Assembly: GCA_045631905.1 (NCBI GenBank)
Contig: JAZQVO010000029.1
Coordinates: 19,593 to 83,592, forward strand
DNA length: 64,000 nt
Source: HGM04593 sp045631905
GTDB taxonomy: Bacteria > Bacteroidota > Bacteroidia > Bacteroidales > Bacteroidaceae
Direction of reading: 5' to 3'
The stretch's first letter is position 1. Every line of letters begins with the position of its first letter. A program made the position numbers and the translations under genes. A model generated the notes under the pieces. The model was not told the origin of the DNA, searched no databases, and saw only the letters and a program-made list of their open reading frames with translations. This document shows positions 1 to 8,926 of the stretch, in pieces.

Positions 1-77
1 AAGGGCTTAATGCCATGGAGGAGGCCGGTTTTACGGCAAGTGTGATAGAGGGGTTAAGGGCTTCGACCAAAAAGTGA
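1..77 (+). CDS. C-terminal end of an unidentified protein (cut by window start)
   Basis: The frame starting at base 3 is open from the window edge to a TGA at 75-77 and reads GLNAMEEAGFTASVIEGL then RASTKK. Composition and codon use resemble the genes that follow, and it ends 50 bases before proB on the same strand, so it is probably the last part of a real upstream gene. Only 24 residues are visible, too few to name a family. Confidence 0.5.
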   Translation, partial: GLNAMEEAGFTASVIEGLRASTKK

Positions 78-127
78 AATAATATGTTTTTCTGTCGTTT
101 GACAGGTGTTTAATAAAAATATCAAAT

Positions 128-1216
128 ATGTGTACAACATATAAAAGAATAGCGGTTAAGGTGGGTAGTAATGTGCTCACACGTCCCGACGGCACACTCG
201 ACGTTACACGTATGTCGGCAATAGTGGACCAGGTGGCGGCCTTGCGTTCTATGGGTGTTGAGGTTATACTCATCTCTTCGGGAGCGGTGGCAAGCGGTAG
301 AAGCGAGTTGCGCGGTATGCCTTCGCGTCACCTCGATACCGTAGGTCAGCGTCAGTTATATTCGGCTGTGGGGCAGGCTAAACTCATAAACCGTTACTAT
401 GAACTTTTCCGCGAGCATAATATACATGTCGGGCAGGTACTCACCATGAAGGAGAGCTTTGCTACGCGCAGTTTATACCTGAACCAGCGTAACTGCATGA
501 TGGTGATGCTCGAAAACGGTGTGCTTCCTATTGTGAACGAGAACGACACAGTGAGTGTGACAGAGCTCATGTTTACCGATAACGACGAGCTGTCGGGCCT
601 TATAGCCTCTATGATGGACGTTCAGGCACTTATAATATTAAGTAATGTCGATGGAGTGTATAACGGTGTTCCCGGCAACGAGGGGGTTGAGGTTATACGC
701 CGTGTAGAGCAGGGTAAGGAACTTTCCGATTATATTCAGGCAACAAAGTCGAGCTTTGGTCGAGGCGGTATGATGACAAAATGTAATATAGCGCGTAAAG
801 TTGCCGAGGAGGGTATAGCTGTGTATATAGCAAATGGTAAGCGTAACGATATTCTTACATCGCTTGTTACCGCCCCCGATAAGGTTGTTTGCACCTGTTT
901 TGTGCCTAACGAAACAACAGCTTCGTCTATAAAAAAATGGATAGCTCACAGCACAGGCTTTGTAAAAGGTTCTATAATGCTTAACGCCGATGCGGTGCAG
1001 GCTGTGTGTGGCGATAGGGCGGTTAGTATTTTACCTGTCGGGGTGACAGGTGCCGAAGGTTCTTTCTGGCGCGACGACCTTGTACAGGTTCTTGCACCAG
1101 ATGGCGCGGTGCTTGGTGTTGGTCGCGTGGCCTACGATAGTGAAGAGATTAAAGAGGTTATAGGCAAGCATGGTTGCAGGCCTATTGTACATTATAATTA
1201 TTTATATTTAGAGTAA
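128..1216 (+). CDS. proB: Glutamate 5-kinase (proline biosynthesis, step 1)
   Basis: Phosphorylates glutamate to gamma-glutamyl phosphate in the cytoplasm, the first and normally proline-inhibited step of proline synthesis. The 362-residue product has the amino-acid kinase fold: KVGSNVLTR near the start, the SSGAVASGR loop around residue 57, NENDTVS plus FTDNDELSG around 140-155, and LSNVDGVYNG around 180. Residues from about 275 to the end form the C-terminal PUA domain, so this is the long two-domain form. The ATG at 128 is the natural start because the kinase motif begins six residues later. proA follows after 3 bases, so the two enzymes that share the labile intermediate are co-transcribed. 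Confidence 0.96.
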   Translation: MCTTYKRIAVKVGSNVLTRPDGTLDVTRMSAIVDQVAALRSMGVEVILISSGAVASGRSELRGMPSRHLDTVGQRQLYSAVGQAKLINRYYELFREHNIHVGQVLTMKESFATRSLYLNQRNCMMVMLENGVLPIVNENDTVSVTELMFTDNDELSGLIASMMDVQALIILSNVDGVYNGVPGNEGVEVIRRVEQGKELSDYIQATKSSFGRGGMMTKCNIARKVAEEGIAVYIANGKRNDILTSLVTAPDKVVCTCFVPNETTASSIKKWIAHSTGFVKGSIMLNADAVQAVCGDRAVSILPVGVTGAEGSFWRDDLVQVLAPDGAVLGVGRVAYDSEEIKEVIGKHGCRPIVHYNYLYLE

Positions 1217-1219
1217 CAG

Positions 1220-2470
1220 ATGGAATTTAATGATATATTTAAAGGAGTAAAGACAGCATCGAAGGAGTTGCTTAAATTGGAGGAGTCGCAAATAAACAAC
1301 CTTCTGCTTGCGGTGGCCGATGAGGCTGTGGAGAAACAAGATGTAATTCTTGCAGCAAATAATGAGGATTTATTGCGTCTCTCGCCCGAGGACCCGCGTT
1401 ACGACCGTTTACGCCTCACACCTGCCCGCATAGAGGCCATCGCCGCCGACATGCGTAAAGTGGCAACTTTGCCATCGCCTCTTGGTAATGTGCTTAAAGA
1501 GAGTACTTTACCTAACGGGTTGCATCTCTCTCGCGTGAGCGTTCCTTTTGGTGTTATAGGTGTTATTTATGAGGCACGTCCTAATGTGAGCTTCGATGTT
1601 TTTGCCCTCTGCATGAAGGCCGGTAGTGCTTGTGTGCTCAAAGGTGGTAGCGATGCCGAGATGTCGAACAAGGCTATTGTTGCTGTTATTCACGATGTTT
1701 TGTGCCGTTTCGGTATCGATAAGAGAGTGGTGGAGTTGTTGCCCGTAGAGAGAGAGGCTACACAAGCTCTTTTGACAGCGCGTGGTTTTGTCGATTTGCT
1801 TATACCGCGAGGTAGTAGCAGGCTTATTGATTTTGTGCGCTCAAATGCCACAATCCCTGTTATTGAGACAGGTGCAGGTGTGTGTCACACATATTTCGAT
1901 GCTTCGGGCGACCTTGAAAAGGGAACTGCCATCGTAAATAACGCAAAAACCCGTCGCGTGAGTGTGTGTAACGCTCTCGATTGTTTACTTGTGCATGCTG
2001 ACCGTTTGGGTGATCTTCCTGCTCTTTGTGCCCCTTTGCAGGATAGTAGTGTAAAGATTTATGCCGATGAGCCTGCTTTTGAGGCTCTTTCGGGCAGTTA
2101 TCCCGAAAATATTCTTTTGCACGCTACCGAGGAGAGTTTTGGTACCGAGTTTTTGAGTTATGCTATGGCTGTAAAGTGTGTTACTTCGGCCGATGAGGCT
2201 GTTGCTCACATCGCAACATATGGTTCGGGGCATAGTGAGTGTGTTGTGGCCGAAGATGAGGTTGTTGTTAATAATTTTACTCTGCTTGTCGATGCTGCTT
2301 GTGTGTATGCTAATGCTCCCACCTCTTTTACCGATGGTGCGCAGTTTGGTCTTGGTGCCGAAATTGGTATAAGCACACAGAAGTTGCATGCACGCGGTCC
2401 CATGGCTCTCGAGGAGATTGTAACTTATAAATGGATTATAAAAGGTAACGGGCAAGTGAGAAAGCCTTAA
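1220..2470 (+). CDS. proA: Gamma-glutamyl phosphate reductase (proline biosynthesis, step 2)
   Basis: Reduces gamma-glutamyl phosphate with NADPH to glutamate 5-semialdehyde, which cyclises toward proline. The 416-residue product has the aldehyde-dehydrogenase-like fold, with VIYEARPNVSFD around 117-126, LKGGSDAEMSN around 140-150 and the catalytic cysteine in SVCNALDCLLV (Cys250). The C-terminal part contains FGLGAEIGISTQKLHARGPM, the typical end of ProA. Length is standard. It starts 3 bases after proB and ends just before a perfect palindromic terminator, so proBA looks like the end of its transcription unit. Confidence 0.97.
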   Translation: MEFNDIFKGVKTASKELLKLEESQINNLLLAVADEAVEKQDVILAANNEDLLRLSPEDPRYDRLRLTPARIEAIAADMRKVATLPSPLGNVLKESTLPNGLHLSRVSVPFGVIGVIYEARPNVSFDVFALCMKAGSACVLKGGSDAEMSNKAIVAVIHDVLCRFGIDKRVVELLPVEREATQALLTARGFVDLLIPRGSSRLIDFVRSNATIPVIETGAGVCHTYFDASGDLEKGTAIVNNAKTRRVSVCNALDCLLVHADRLGDLPALCAPLQDSSVKIYADEPAFEALSGSYPENILLHATEESFGTEFLSYAMAVKCVTSADEAVAHIATYGSGHSECVVAEDEVVVNNFTLLVDAACVYANAPTSFTDGAQFGLGAEIGISTQKLHARGPMALEEIVTYKWIIKGNGQVRKP

Positions 2471-2486
2471 ACAAAATGTGTCTTGT

Positions 2487-2534
2487 AATAAGAAAAATTG
2501 CAGTATAGCCGGCTATACTGCAATTTTTCTTATT
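2487..2534. terminator. Perfect 48-base palindrome; bidirectional terminator between proA and wbqC
   Basis: The two 24-base halves pair without a mismatch around the centre 2510/2511 (left half GC-richer near the centre: GCAGTATAGCC). The outer arms are A-rich on one side and T-rich on the other, so both strands give a stem followed by a U-rich tract. It lies between convergent proA and the minus-strand wbqC, whose stop codon (2530-2532) is inside the right arm. Confidence 0.85.
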
Positions 2535-3141
2535 TTATACTGTCGCGTAATACGATTAGTGCTTCGGGTCCCATGTTAAAAAGCAGGTCGGCTATGCTAA
2601 GGTTGGGGATAAAGCCGTTGCGCATGGCAAATACCTGGTAGTAGGGTTGTGGTGTGTATTCTTTTATGGTATCTATCGCTTTTGGCTCGGCTATGGCTCT
2701 TATGTCGAGAGGGTTGTTTATCTCTGTTTCGTGTGTAAAGAGTATCTCTTTTTCAAGCCCTAAAAGTTCGCACACTACGTTGTGCAGACGCATGTTAAGG
2801 TCGAGCAAAAAGCCGTCGCGCTCTTCGTAAAAGTGTGCAAAATCATCGGCATAATAGTCGAAGAAAGGGCTTTTACGGTAGGCACTTACCATGGCGTTCC
2901 AGTGAAGGTGTCGCCAATTTCCATGTTCGCTTATGCGTACATCGCGCATGGGTTGGTTTCCGTTGTGCACAACCGGTATTGTGAGGTTTTGTGTGCCGTT
3001 TTCGGTTGCAATGACCGTGCGGTTGCGGAATGTTTGCTTTACAAATTGTGCCTCTGTATCAATTATAAGCCTGTCGGCTTTGAATAGTTGTGCATATAAC
3101 GGGATAGGGGCAAGGTATAGGGGGTGTGTGAGTAGTTCCAT
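2530..3141 (-). CDS. WbqC-like family protein
   Basis: A 203-residue protein recognised as the WbqC family (PF08889): N-terminal PLYLAPIPLYAQLF, then FVKQTFRNRTVIATENGTQ, and HWNAMVSAYRKSPFFDYYADD around 80-100. Family members are found beside O-antigen and other polysaccharide genes and also as stand-alone genes next to lepB in Bacteroidetes. Their biochemical role is not firmly established. It lies 10 bases downstream of lepB and is probably the last gene of a dapB-lepB-wbqC unit. Confidence 0.85.
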   Translation of the reverse strand: MELLTHPLYLAPIPLYAQLFKADRLIIDTEAQFVKQTFRNRTVIATENGTQNLTIPVVHNGNQPMRDVRISEHGNWRHLHWNAMVSAYRKSPFFDYYADDFAHFYEERDGFLLDLNMRLHNVVCELLGLEKEILFTHETEINNPLDIRAIAEPKAIDTIKEYTPQPYYQVFAMRNGFIPNLSIADLLFNMGPEALIVLRDSIK

Positions 3142-3151
3142 GCTACCTTTT

Positions 3152-4573
3152 TTATTTATAGCTATCTACAAAGCGGAAGAGACGATCCCAACGTATCTTG
3201 CCGTCGAACCAGCCACGGTCCTTGTCGAGCGATAGCCATATGAGTATGGGCTTGCCCACGATGTGATCTTCGGGTACAAAACCCCAGCAACGCGAATCGG
3301 CACTATTGTGACGGTTATCGCCCATCATCCAGTAGTAATCCATGTTAAAGGTGTAGCTTGTGCTCTCCTTACCGTTTATGTATATTTTGCCATCTTTTAC
3401 TTTTAGGTAGTTACCTTCGTAAACGGCTATGGGGCGTTCGTATACGGGGAGGTTTTCGAGTGTAAGTTCTATTGTTTCGCCACGCTTGGGAATCCACACC
3501 GGGCCGTAGTTGTCTACTGTCCAGCCGGTGTAGCCGTTGAGTGGGTAAATACCGCGTATTTCGAGGTTTTCCATCGGCTCGACCGATTTTACAAGGCTTG
3601 TCTGTTTTTTAAGCTCTGTTGCTGTTTCGTTGGTTAGTGGCAACAGGTATCGGCCGTTGTATTTGCGTTGCAGGTCGTCTATGCTTATTCCAAGTTTACG
3701 TCGTGTTCTTTCGGGCATAGGTCTTTTAAATTCAACCCAGTAGTTGAACTGTACATTTTGTGGTGCTCTGCTTTTTTTGCCGTCGATGTATATCTCTTTG
3801 TCTTTTATTTCGAGTGTCTCGCCCGGGAGGCCTACACATCGTTTTACATAGTTCTCGCGACGGTCCACAGGTCTCCATAATTTCTCGCCATATATTTCGG
3901 GGTGTTTTTCCATATACTTTCTTCCGGCATCGTAGTATAGGTTGTACACCGCACGTTGGCGTTCGGTGGTGAGGCTGTCCATGTCTGGGTGTTTGGGGTA
4001 TAACTCCTCGCCTATGAGGTAACACTCGGTATAGTAGTCTATTACTTGTGGGTTTGTGGTGGCGGTGTCGCCTGCCGGGTAGTTAAAAACCACAATATCG
4101 CCACGTTCTATATTTTCCCAGCCGTTCACGCGCTCATAGTCCCACTGAATACAGTCGAGATAGCTTTTACCGCCTGTCACGGGCATAGTGTGTTGTGTGA
4201 GGGGTGTGCTCAATGGTGTTTGCGGTTTGCGGGGGCCGTAGTTCATTTTGCTCACAAAAAGATAGTCGCCTACCAACAGAGATTTTTCGAGCGACGATGA
4301 GGGAATAACATAATTCTGAAAAAAGTAGAGGTTTACAAAGTATACGGCTATAAGGGCAAATACTATGGCGTCTACCCAGCTCATTATACCTCGTAAGGTT
4401 TTGTTTTCCGACTTTTTCCACCAGCCCCATGGTATGTATTTTGTAATGTAATTATCTATGATAAAGGGTATTACAATTATCCCCAACCAGCTTTTAACCC
4501 ACACAAGGAATGTTATGTAAAGGGTTAGGGCTATGGCGAGGCGGAGCCAATCTTTTTTGGTAGGTTTTCTCAT
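3152..4573 (-). CDS. lepB: Signal peptidase I, long Bacteroidetes form
   Basis: Membrane serine-lysine protease that removes signal peptides from Sec and Tat substrates. At 473 residues it is much longer than the roughly 320-residue E. coli enzyme, as is usual in Bacteroidetes. Two hydrophobic stretches lie at about 13-43 and 67-85, followed by the nucleophile motif PSSSLEKSLLVGD, with Ser94 in the position before the usual Met (here Leu). The general base is Lys244 in NYVKRCVGLPGE, and MMGDNRHNSADSR near residue 415-430 is the conserved C-terminal box. Residues about 130-235 form a large insertion between the Ser and Lys boxes. It is 11 bases downstream of dapB. Confidence 0.95.
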   Translation of the reverse strand: MRKPTKKDWLRLAIALTLYITFLVWVKSWLGIIVIPFIIDNYITKYIPWGWWKKSENKTLRGIMSWVDAIVFALIAVYFVNLYFFQNYVIPSSSLEKSLLVGDYLFVSKMNYGPRKPQTPLSTPLTQHTMPVTGGKSYLDCIQWDYERVNGWENIERGDIVVFNYPAGDTATTNPQVIDYYTECYLIGEELYPKHPDMDSLTTERQRAVYNLYYDAGRKYMEKHPEIYGEKLWRPVDRRENYVKRCVGLPGETLEIKDKEIYIDGKKSRAPQNVQFNYWVEFKRPMPERTRRKLGISIDDLQRKYNGRYLLPLTNETATELKKQTSLVKSVEPMENLEIRGIYPLNGYTGWTVDNYGPVWIPKRGETIELTLENLPVYERPIAVYEGNYLKVKDGKIYINGKESTSYTFNMDYYWMMGDNRHNSADSRCWGFVPEDHIVGKPILIWLSLDKDRGWFDGKIRWDRLFRFVDSYK

Positions 4574-4584
4574 TATTTTTGTTA

Positions 4585-5340
4585 TTAGAAGTCGAACATG
4601 TTGCTCATGCCTAACAGGCCGTTGTGCTCGTTTACATATTCGGCGGCAAGCACGGCGCCGAGTGCAAAACCGCTACGGTTCTTTGCATCGTGGGTGATGG
4701 TTATGCTGTCGGCGGCAGAGTCGTATGTTACGGTGTGTATGCCGGGTACCTCGTCGCGACGTATGGCATCTATTTTAAGTTCGCTCTCTTGGGGTGTGGC
4801 TCCCTTTGTGATGGTGCCGTCGGGGTTGGTAAGGTCGCCCATAACCCATCTGTCTTTACGGTCGAGGTTGGCAAGAATACCTTCGGCAAGGGTGATGGCT
4901 GTACCGCTTGGAGCATCGAGCTTGTGTATGTGGTGGGTTTCCTCCATTTGAACGCTGTAATTAGGGAAACGGTTCATAATTTTGGCAAGGTAGCGGTTTA
5001 CTGCCGAAAATATTGCTACACCGAGGCTGAAATTACTTGACCAAAAGAGTGTTTTGCCATCTTTCTCGCACATTTCTCGCATCTCGGCCTCGTGCTGTTG
5101 GTACCAGCCTGTGCTACCGCTCACAACCTTTACTCCGCCCTCCATGGCTCTCTTGCAGTTGTCGAAAGCAACTGTGGGTGCTGTAAATTCTATGGCAACG
5201 TCGGCCGAACGGAAGGCCTCTCTGTCGAAGTCTTCGCGGTTGTCGATGTCTATTATCGAAACTATTTCGTGTCCTCTCTCTATGGCTATTTTTTCGATGG
5301 TTTTTCCCATCTTGCCGTAACCTATAAGTGCTATTTTCAT
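4585..5340 (-). CDS. dapB: 4-hydroxy-tetrahydrodipicolinate reductase
   Basis: NAD(P)H-dependent reduction in the lysine/diaminopimelate pathway, which feeds peptidoglycan. The 251-residue product opens with the dinucleotide-binding GYGKMGKTIE, has VSGSTGW around 94-100, FSLGVAIFSAVNRY around 125, the catalytic pair in EETHHIHKLDAPSGTA around 153-168, and SRSGFALGA-type residues near the C terminus (NRSGFALGAVLAAEYV). First gene of the dapB-lepB-wbqC group. Confidence 0.96.
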   Translation of the reverse strand: MKIALIGYGKMGKTIEKIAIERGHEIVSIIDIDNREDFDREAFRSADVAIEFTAPTVAFDNCKRAMEGGVKVVSGSTGWYQQHEAEMREMCEKDGKTLFWSSNFSLGVAIFSAVNRYLAKIMNRFPNYSVQMEETHHIHKLDAPSGTAITLAEGILANLDRKDRWVMGDLTNPDGTITKGATPQESELKIDAIRRDEVPGIHTVTYDSAADSITITHDAKNRSGFALGAVLAAEYVNEHNGLLGMSNMFDF

Positions 5341-5373
5341 TTTGTTTGTATTTTGCTATTTGGTTTAACTGCG

Positions 5374-5381
5374 CGAAGATA
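5374..5381 (-). promoter_or_regulatory. Possible -7 element (TATCTTCG) for dapB
   Basis: On the minus strand the octamer TATCTTCG lies 33 bases before the dapB start. It matches the Bacteroidetes -7 consensus TAnnTTTG in 7 of 8 positions. The same octamer precedes purH. No clear TTTG -33 box is present at the expected distance, so this is tentative. Confidence 0.3.
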
Positions 5382-5451
5382 GTGAAAAATCCGTTATTTT
5401 AAATAGGTTTGCCCGTGAGAGTGGTTAAAAGTTGTTTTTGTGTATAAAAAA

Positions 5452-5475
5452 ACAAGCCGAAATTTTTCGGCTTGT
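5452..5475 (-). terminator. Intrinsic terminator after the acyltransferase gene
   Basis: Arms acaagccgaa (5452-5461) and ttcggcttgt (5466-5475) form a 10-bp stem with a 4-base loop. Read on the minus strand it is followed by six T, and it begins 7 bases after the stop of the acyltransferase gene. Confidence 0.8.
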
Positions 5476-5481
5476 CGGAGG

Positions 5482-6651
5482 TTATTTTTGTAAAAAGCGT
5501 TTGGCAAGGTAGCGACGCATGGGTTCGTCATACAGTTTAAGAATAGTGTATGCAAGCAGTATGCTCGATATTACAACTATGGCTACAACACCCCATGTCT
5601 GTTCGAGTGTGTAATATTCGTTCTTTATCAACCATTTATAGAATATATACATTATAGGGTAGTGTATTATGTAGAGCGGGTATGATATGTCGCCAAGGTA
5701 TTTATTTATGCGTCCTGCACAATTATCCTCGCAACCTCCGCAGGCTCCAAGCCACACTGTAAGAGGGAGTATGGTTGCTATACATATAACCTCGTAGAGG
5801 CTGTTGAGGCTTGTGTTGTTTATCGGTGCTATATATGGCATGGCAAAAACAGTTATGAGTATTGCACTGCATATCCAGAAGGTGCCTCTTATTTTGCGAG
5901 GTTTAAATGTGCGTGCAAGTAGCATACCCATGGTAAAGGGGAAGAGCATGCGTACAAGACCGCCCCAGAAATTTATGCTGTCTATTGTCCAGCCTACTCC
6001 CACGCTGTCGTAACCCGAAATATTACCCACAAAGAAACATGCGTGAGCTATACCTAATAGGGTTGTCAGCACAGCGAGGGCTTTTGTGGGCAGGTGTCTT
6101 ATGACAAGGGCGTAAAGAATATTTCCTATGTATTCGAAAAAGAGCGACCATGTGGGTCCGTTAAGGGGGAACATCTCACCGTTACCGCGCACCTCGTGTG
6201 GCTGGCCGGGGAGTGCAGGTATCATGAAGATAGTGAGCAGTAGAGCGAACATCACAAGGTTTGTTGGGGTAACGGTGCCGTTCCACTGCTTGCAACCCTC
6301 GGTCAAGAAGGCGATGGCACCTATAATTGCTCCCATGACAAGCATGGGGTGGAGGCGTATGAGGCGACGTTTGAAAAAGTTACCGAGGCTCATTTTACCC
6401 CAGCGTTCGTCGTAGGCATAGCTGATAACAAACCCTGAAAGTATGAAGAAAAAGTCCACGGCTATGTGCCCGTGGTTGAGTGTTGTTATAAGCCCGCTTC
6501 CGGCTTCGTTGGTGGTTTCGGCAAAGGCAAAACCTTCGTAAACGTGGTAGACAAGCACAAGAAGGGCGGCTACTCCGCGAAGGCCGTCGAGTAGTTCGTA
6601 GTGTGGTTTCGTGTCGGCGAAATTTGCCGATGAAAGGGTGGTTTTTTGCAT
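5482..6651 (-). CDS. Acyltransferase family 3 membrane protein (OafA/YrhL-like)
   Basis: A 389-residue integral membrane protein with about ten hydrophobic segments. The acyltransferase-3 signature YELLDGLRGVAALLVLVYH sits near residues 18-36, with FFILSGFVISY around 70 and RRLIRLHPM around 97. The family transfers acetyl or other acyl groups to sugars of exopolysaccharide, lipopolysaccharide or peptidoglycan; the acceptor cannot be read from sequence. I chose the ATG at 6651 because the 29 codons upstream lack family similarity and that ATG sits downstream of a -7-like element. It stands alone, divergent from metG, with its own terminator. Confidence 0.88.
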   Translation of the reverse strand: MQKTTLSSANFADTKPHYELLDGLRGVAALLVLVYHVYEGFAFAETTNEAGSGLITTLNHGHIAVDFFFILSGFVISYAYDERWGKMSLGNFFKRRLIRLHPMLVMGAIIGAIAFLTEGCKQWNGTVTPTNLVMFALLLTIFMIPALPGQPHEVRGNGEMFPLNGPTWSLFFEYIGNILYALVIRHLPTKALAVLTTLLGIAHACFFVGNISGYDSVGVGWTIDSINFWGGLVRMLFPFTMGMLLARTFKPRKIRGTFWICSAILITVFAMPYIAPINNTSLNSLYEVICIATILPLTVWLGACGGCEDNCAGRINKYLGDISYPLYIIHYPIMYIFYKWLIKNEYYTLEQTWGVVAIVVISSILLAYTILKLYDEPMRRYLAKRFLQK

Positions 6652-6682
6652 TTTATTCTTTCTTTGCGGTGTGTTATTTTTG

Positions 6683-6690
6683 CAAATATA
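6683..6690 (-). promoter_or_regulatory. -7 element (TATATTTG) for the acyltransferase gene
   Basis: Exact match to TAnnTTTG on the minus strand, 31 bases before the chosen start. The -33 box is weak. Confidence 0.4.
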
Positions 6691-6793
6691 CTCTTTATGT
6701 CTAAATTTCCTATGTGTAGCCGACAATTTATAGTCCAAATATTTAGTATATTATATTTGGGCCGATGTTGCCCTCTATTTGAAATAAAATTTC

Positions 6794-6801
6794 TATTTTT
6801 G
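6794..6801 (+). promoter_or_regulatory. -7 element (TATTTTTG) for metG
   Basis: Exact match to the Bacteroidetes -7 consensus TAnnTTTG, 67 bases before the metG start. The nearest TTG (6768-6770) is 23 bases upstream, slightly longer than usual, so the -33 box is uncertain. Confidence 0.4.
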
Positions 6802-6868
6802 TAAATTGCTTTGCGAAAAGCAATATTTACTTAGGAAAAAAGAAGAAAAACAAAAAATAAATTCTCAC

Positions 6869-8926
6869 ATGGAAAAGACATTTAAAAGAACTTTGGTTAC
6901 TTCGGCTCTGCCCTATGCAAACGGTCCTGTGCACATAGGACACCTTGCAGGTGTGTATGTTCCGGCCGATATTTATACACGTTACCTTCGTCTGAAAGGC
7001 GAGGAGGTGCTTTTTGTTGGTGGCTCCGACGAGCATGGTGTGCCTGTGACACAGCGTGCCCGCAAGGAGGGTATCACACCGCAAGATGTGGTTGACCGCT
7101 ATCACAAAATCATCAGCGAGAGCTTTAAGGAGTTTGGAATATCGTTCGATGTGTACAGCCGTACAACATCGGAGACTCATCACAAGTTTGCGTCCGACTT
7201 TTTCCGCAAGCTATACGATGATGGCAAGCTCGTAGAGCAGACAACCAAGCAGTTTTACGATGAAAAGACCGAAAAATTCCTTACCGACCGCGATGTAGTG
7301 GGTGAGTGCCCCTACTGCCACAAACAGGCCTACGGAAACCAATGTGAGGAGGGTTGCGGTCGTGCTCTTGAACCTACAGAGCTCATCAACCCCCGTTCAA
7401 AAGAGACAGGCGAGACACCTGTGTTGAAAGAGACAAAAAACTGGTATCTGCCCCTCAACGAGTATCAGCAGTGGTTGAAGGAGTGGATTTTGGAGAATCA
7501 CAAAGAGTGGCGTCCCAATGTTTATGGTCAGTGTAAGAGCTGGCTCGACATGGATTTACAGCCTCGTGCCATGACTCGCGACCTCGACTGGGGTATACCT
7601 GTGCCCGTGGAGGGTGCCGACGGTAAGGTGCTCTATGTGTGGTTCGATGCTCCCATCGGCTATATTTCGAACACAAAGGAACTTTGCGATAAGGAGGCCG
7701 AAAAGTGGGGCTCTTGGGAAAAGTGGTGGCAGAGCGAGGATACTCGTCTTGTGCACTTTATCGGCAAGGATAATATTGTGTTCCACTGTATTATATTCCC
7801 TGTTATGATGAAGGCTCACGGCAAGTATGTGATGCCCGACAACGTGCCCAGCAACGAGTTCCTTAACTTGGAGGACGACAAAATATCGACCTCTCGTAAC
7901 TGGGCTGTGTGGCTCAATGAGTATCTTGTCGATTTCCCCGGCAAGCAAGATGTTCTTCGTTATGTGCTCACCGCAAATGCTCCCGAAACAAAGGATAATA
8001 ATTTTACTTGGAAGGATTTTCAGGCTCGCAACAACAACGAGCTTGTGGCTGTATATGGTAACTTTGTGAACCGTGCTCTTGTGCTCACAAAGAAATATTT
8101 TGAAGGAAAGGTGCCCGCCGCCGGTACATTCAACGATTATGATAACTCGATAATTGCCGAGTTTGTGAATGTGAAGGAGCGTGTCGAAAGCCTCTTGAAC
8201 CAATATAAGTTCCGCGAGGCACAGAAGGAGGCTATGGAGCTTGCACGCATAGGTAACCGTTACCTTGCCGAAACAGAGCCATGGAAACTTGCAAAAACCG
8301 ACCTTTCGCGTGTTGCCACAATCCTTAACCTATCGTTGCAGTTGGTTGCCAACCTATCTATCGCTTTTGAGCCCTTCTTGCCTTTCAGCAGCGAGAAGTT
8401 GCGTGGCATGTTGCAGTTGGCTTCGTTTGAGTGGTCGGCTCTCGGCAGCATAGAGCTTTTGCCAGAAGGTCATGAGCTTGGCGAGGTTGGTCTCTTGTTC
8501 GAAAAAATAGAGGACGATGCCATACAGGCACAACTCGACAAGTTGCAGGCTGCAAAGAAGGCCAACGAGGAGGCTTCGTACAGAGCCAACCCCATACGTC
8601 CCGAAATTGCTTTCGAGGATTTTCAAAAGGTTGATATTCGTGTGGGCACCGTGCTCGAATGTACAAAAGTGCCTAAGGCCGACAAATTATTACAGTTTAA
8701 GATAGACGACGGCTTGGAGACACGTACCATACTGTCGGGTATTGCAAAGCAGTTTAACCCCGAGGAGCTTGTAGGTAAGCAGGTTTGTTTCATAGCTAAC
8801 CTTGCTCCGCGCACTTTGCGTGGCATAGTAAGTGAGGGCATGATTCTAAGTGCCGAGGATAACGAGGGTAAGCTCTCTTTGCTCACTGTTTCTCCCACAG
8901 CAAAACCCGGTAGCGAGGTTAAGTGA
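6869..8926 (+). CDS. metG: Methionyl-tRNA synthetase with C-terminal tRNA-binding domain
   Basis: Charges tRNA-Met. The 685-residue product has the HIGH box in PVHIGHLAG (residues 22-25), a zinc-type Cys cluster CPYCHKQAYGNQCEEGCG around 145-165, and the KMSKS-equivalent KISTSR at about 338-343. After the anticodon-binding helical domain comes a C-terminal EMAP/Arc1p-like domain (about 580-685; VDIRVGTVLECTKVPKADKLL), the long dimeric form. An upstream in-frame ATG at 6806 would add 21 charged residues; the ATG at 6869 matches the family start. The stop overlaps the next start (TGATG), so translation of the flippase is probably coupled. Confidence 0.96.
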   Translation: MEKTFKRTLVTSALPYANGPVHIGHLAGVYVPADIYTRYLRLKGEEVLFVGGSDEHGVPVTQRARKEGITPQDVVDRYHKIISESFKEFGISFDVYSRTTSETHHKFASDFFRKLYDDGKLVEQTTKQFYDEKTEKFLTDRDVVGECPYCHKQAYGNQCEEGCGRALEPTELINPRSKETGETPVLKETKNWYLPLNEYQQWLKEWILENHKEWRPNVYGQCKSWLDMDLQPRAMTRDLDWGIPVPVEGADGKVLYVWFDAPIGYISNTKELCDKEAEKWGSWEKWWQSEDTRLVHFIGKDNIVFHCIIFPVMMKAHGKYVMPDNVPSNEFLNLEDDKISTSRNWAVWLNEYLVDFPGKQDVLRYVLTANAPETKDNNFTWKDFQARNNNELVAVYGNFVNRALVLTKKYFEGKVPAAGTFNDYDNSIIAEFVNVKERVESLLNQYKFREAQKEAMELARIGNRYLAETEPWKLAKTDLSRVATILNLSLQLVANLSIAFEPFLPFSSEKLRGMLQLASFEWSALGSIELLPEGHELGEVGLLFEKIEDDAIQAQLDKLQAAKKANEEASYRANPIRPEIAFEDFQKVDIRVGTVLECTKVPKADKLLQFKIDDGLETRTILSGIAKQFNPEELVGKQVCFIANLAPRTLRGIVSEGMILSAEDNEGKLSLLTVSPTAKPGSEVK

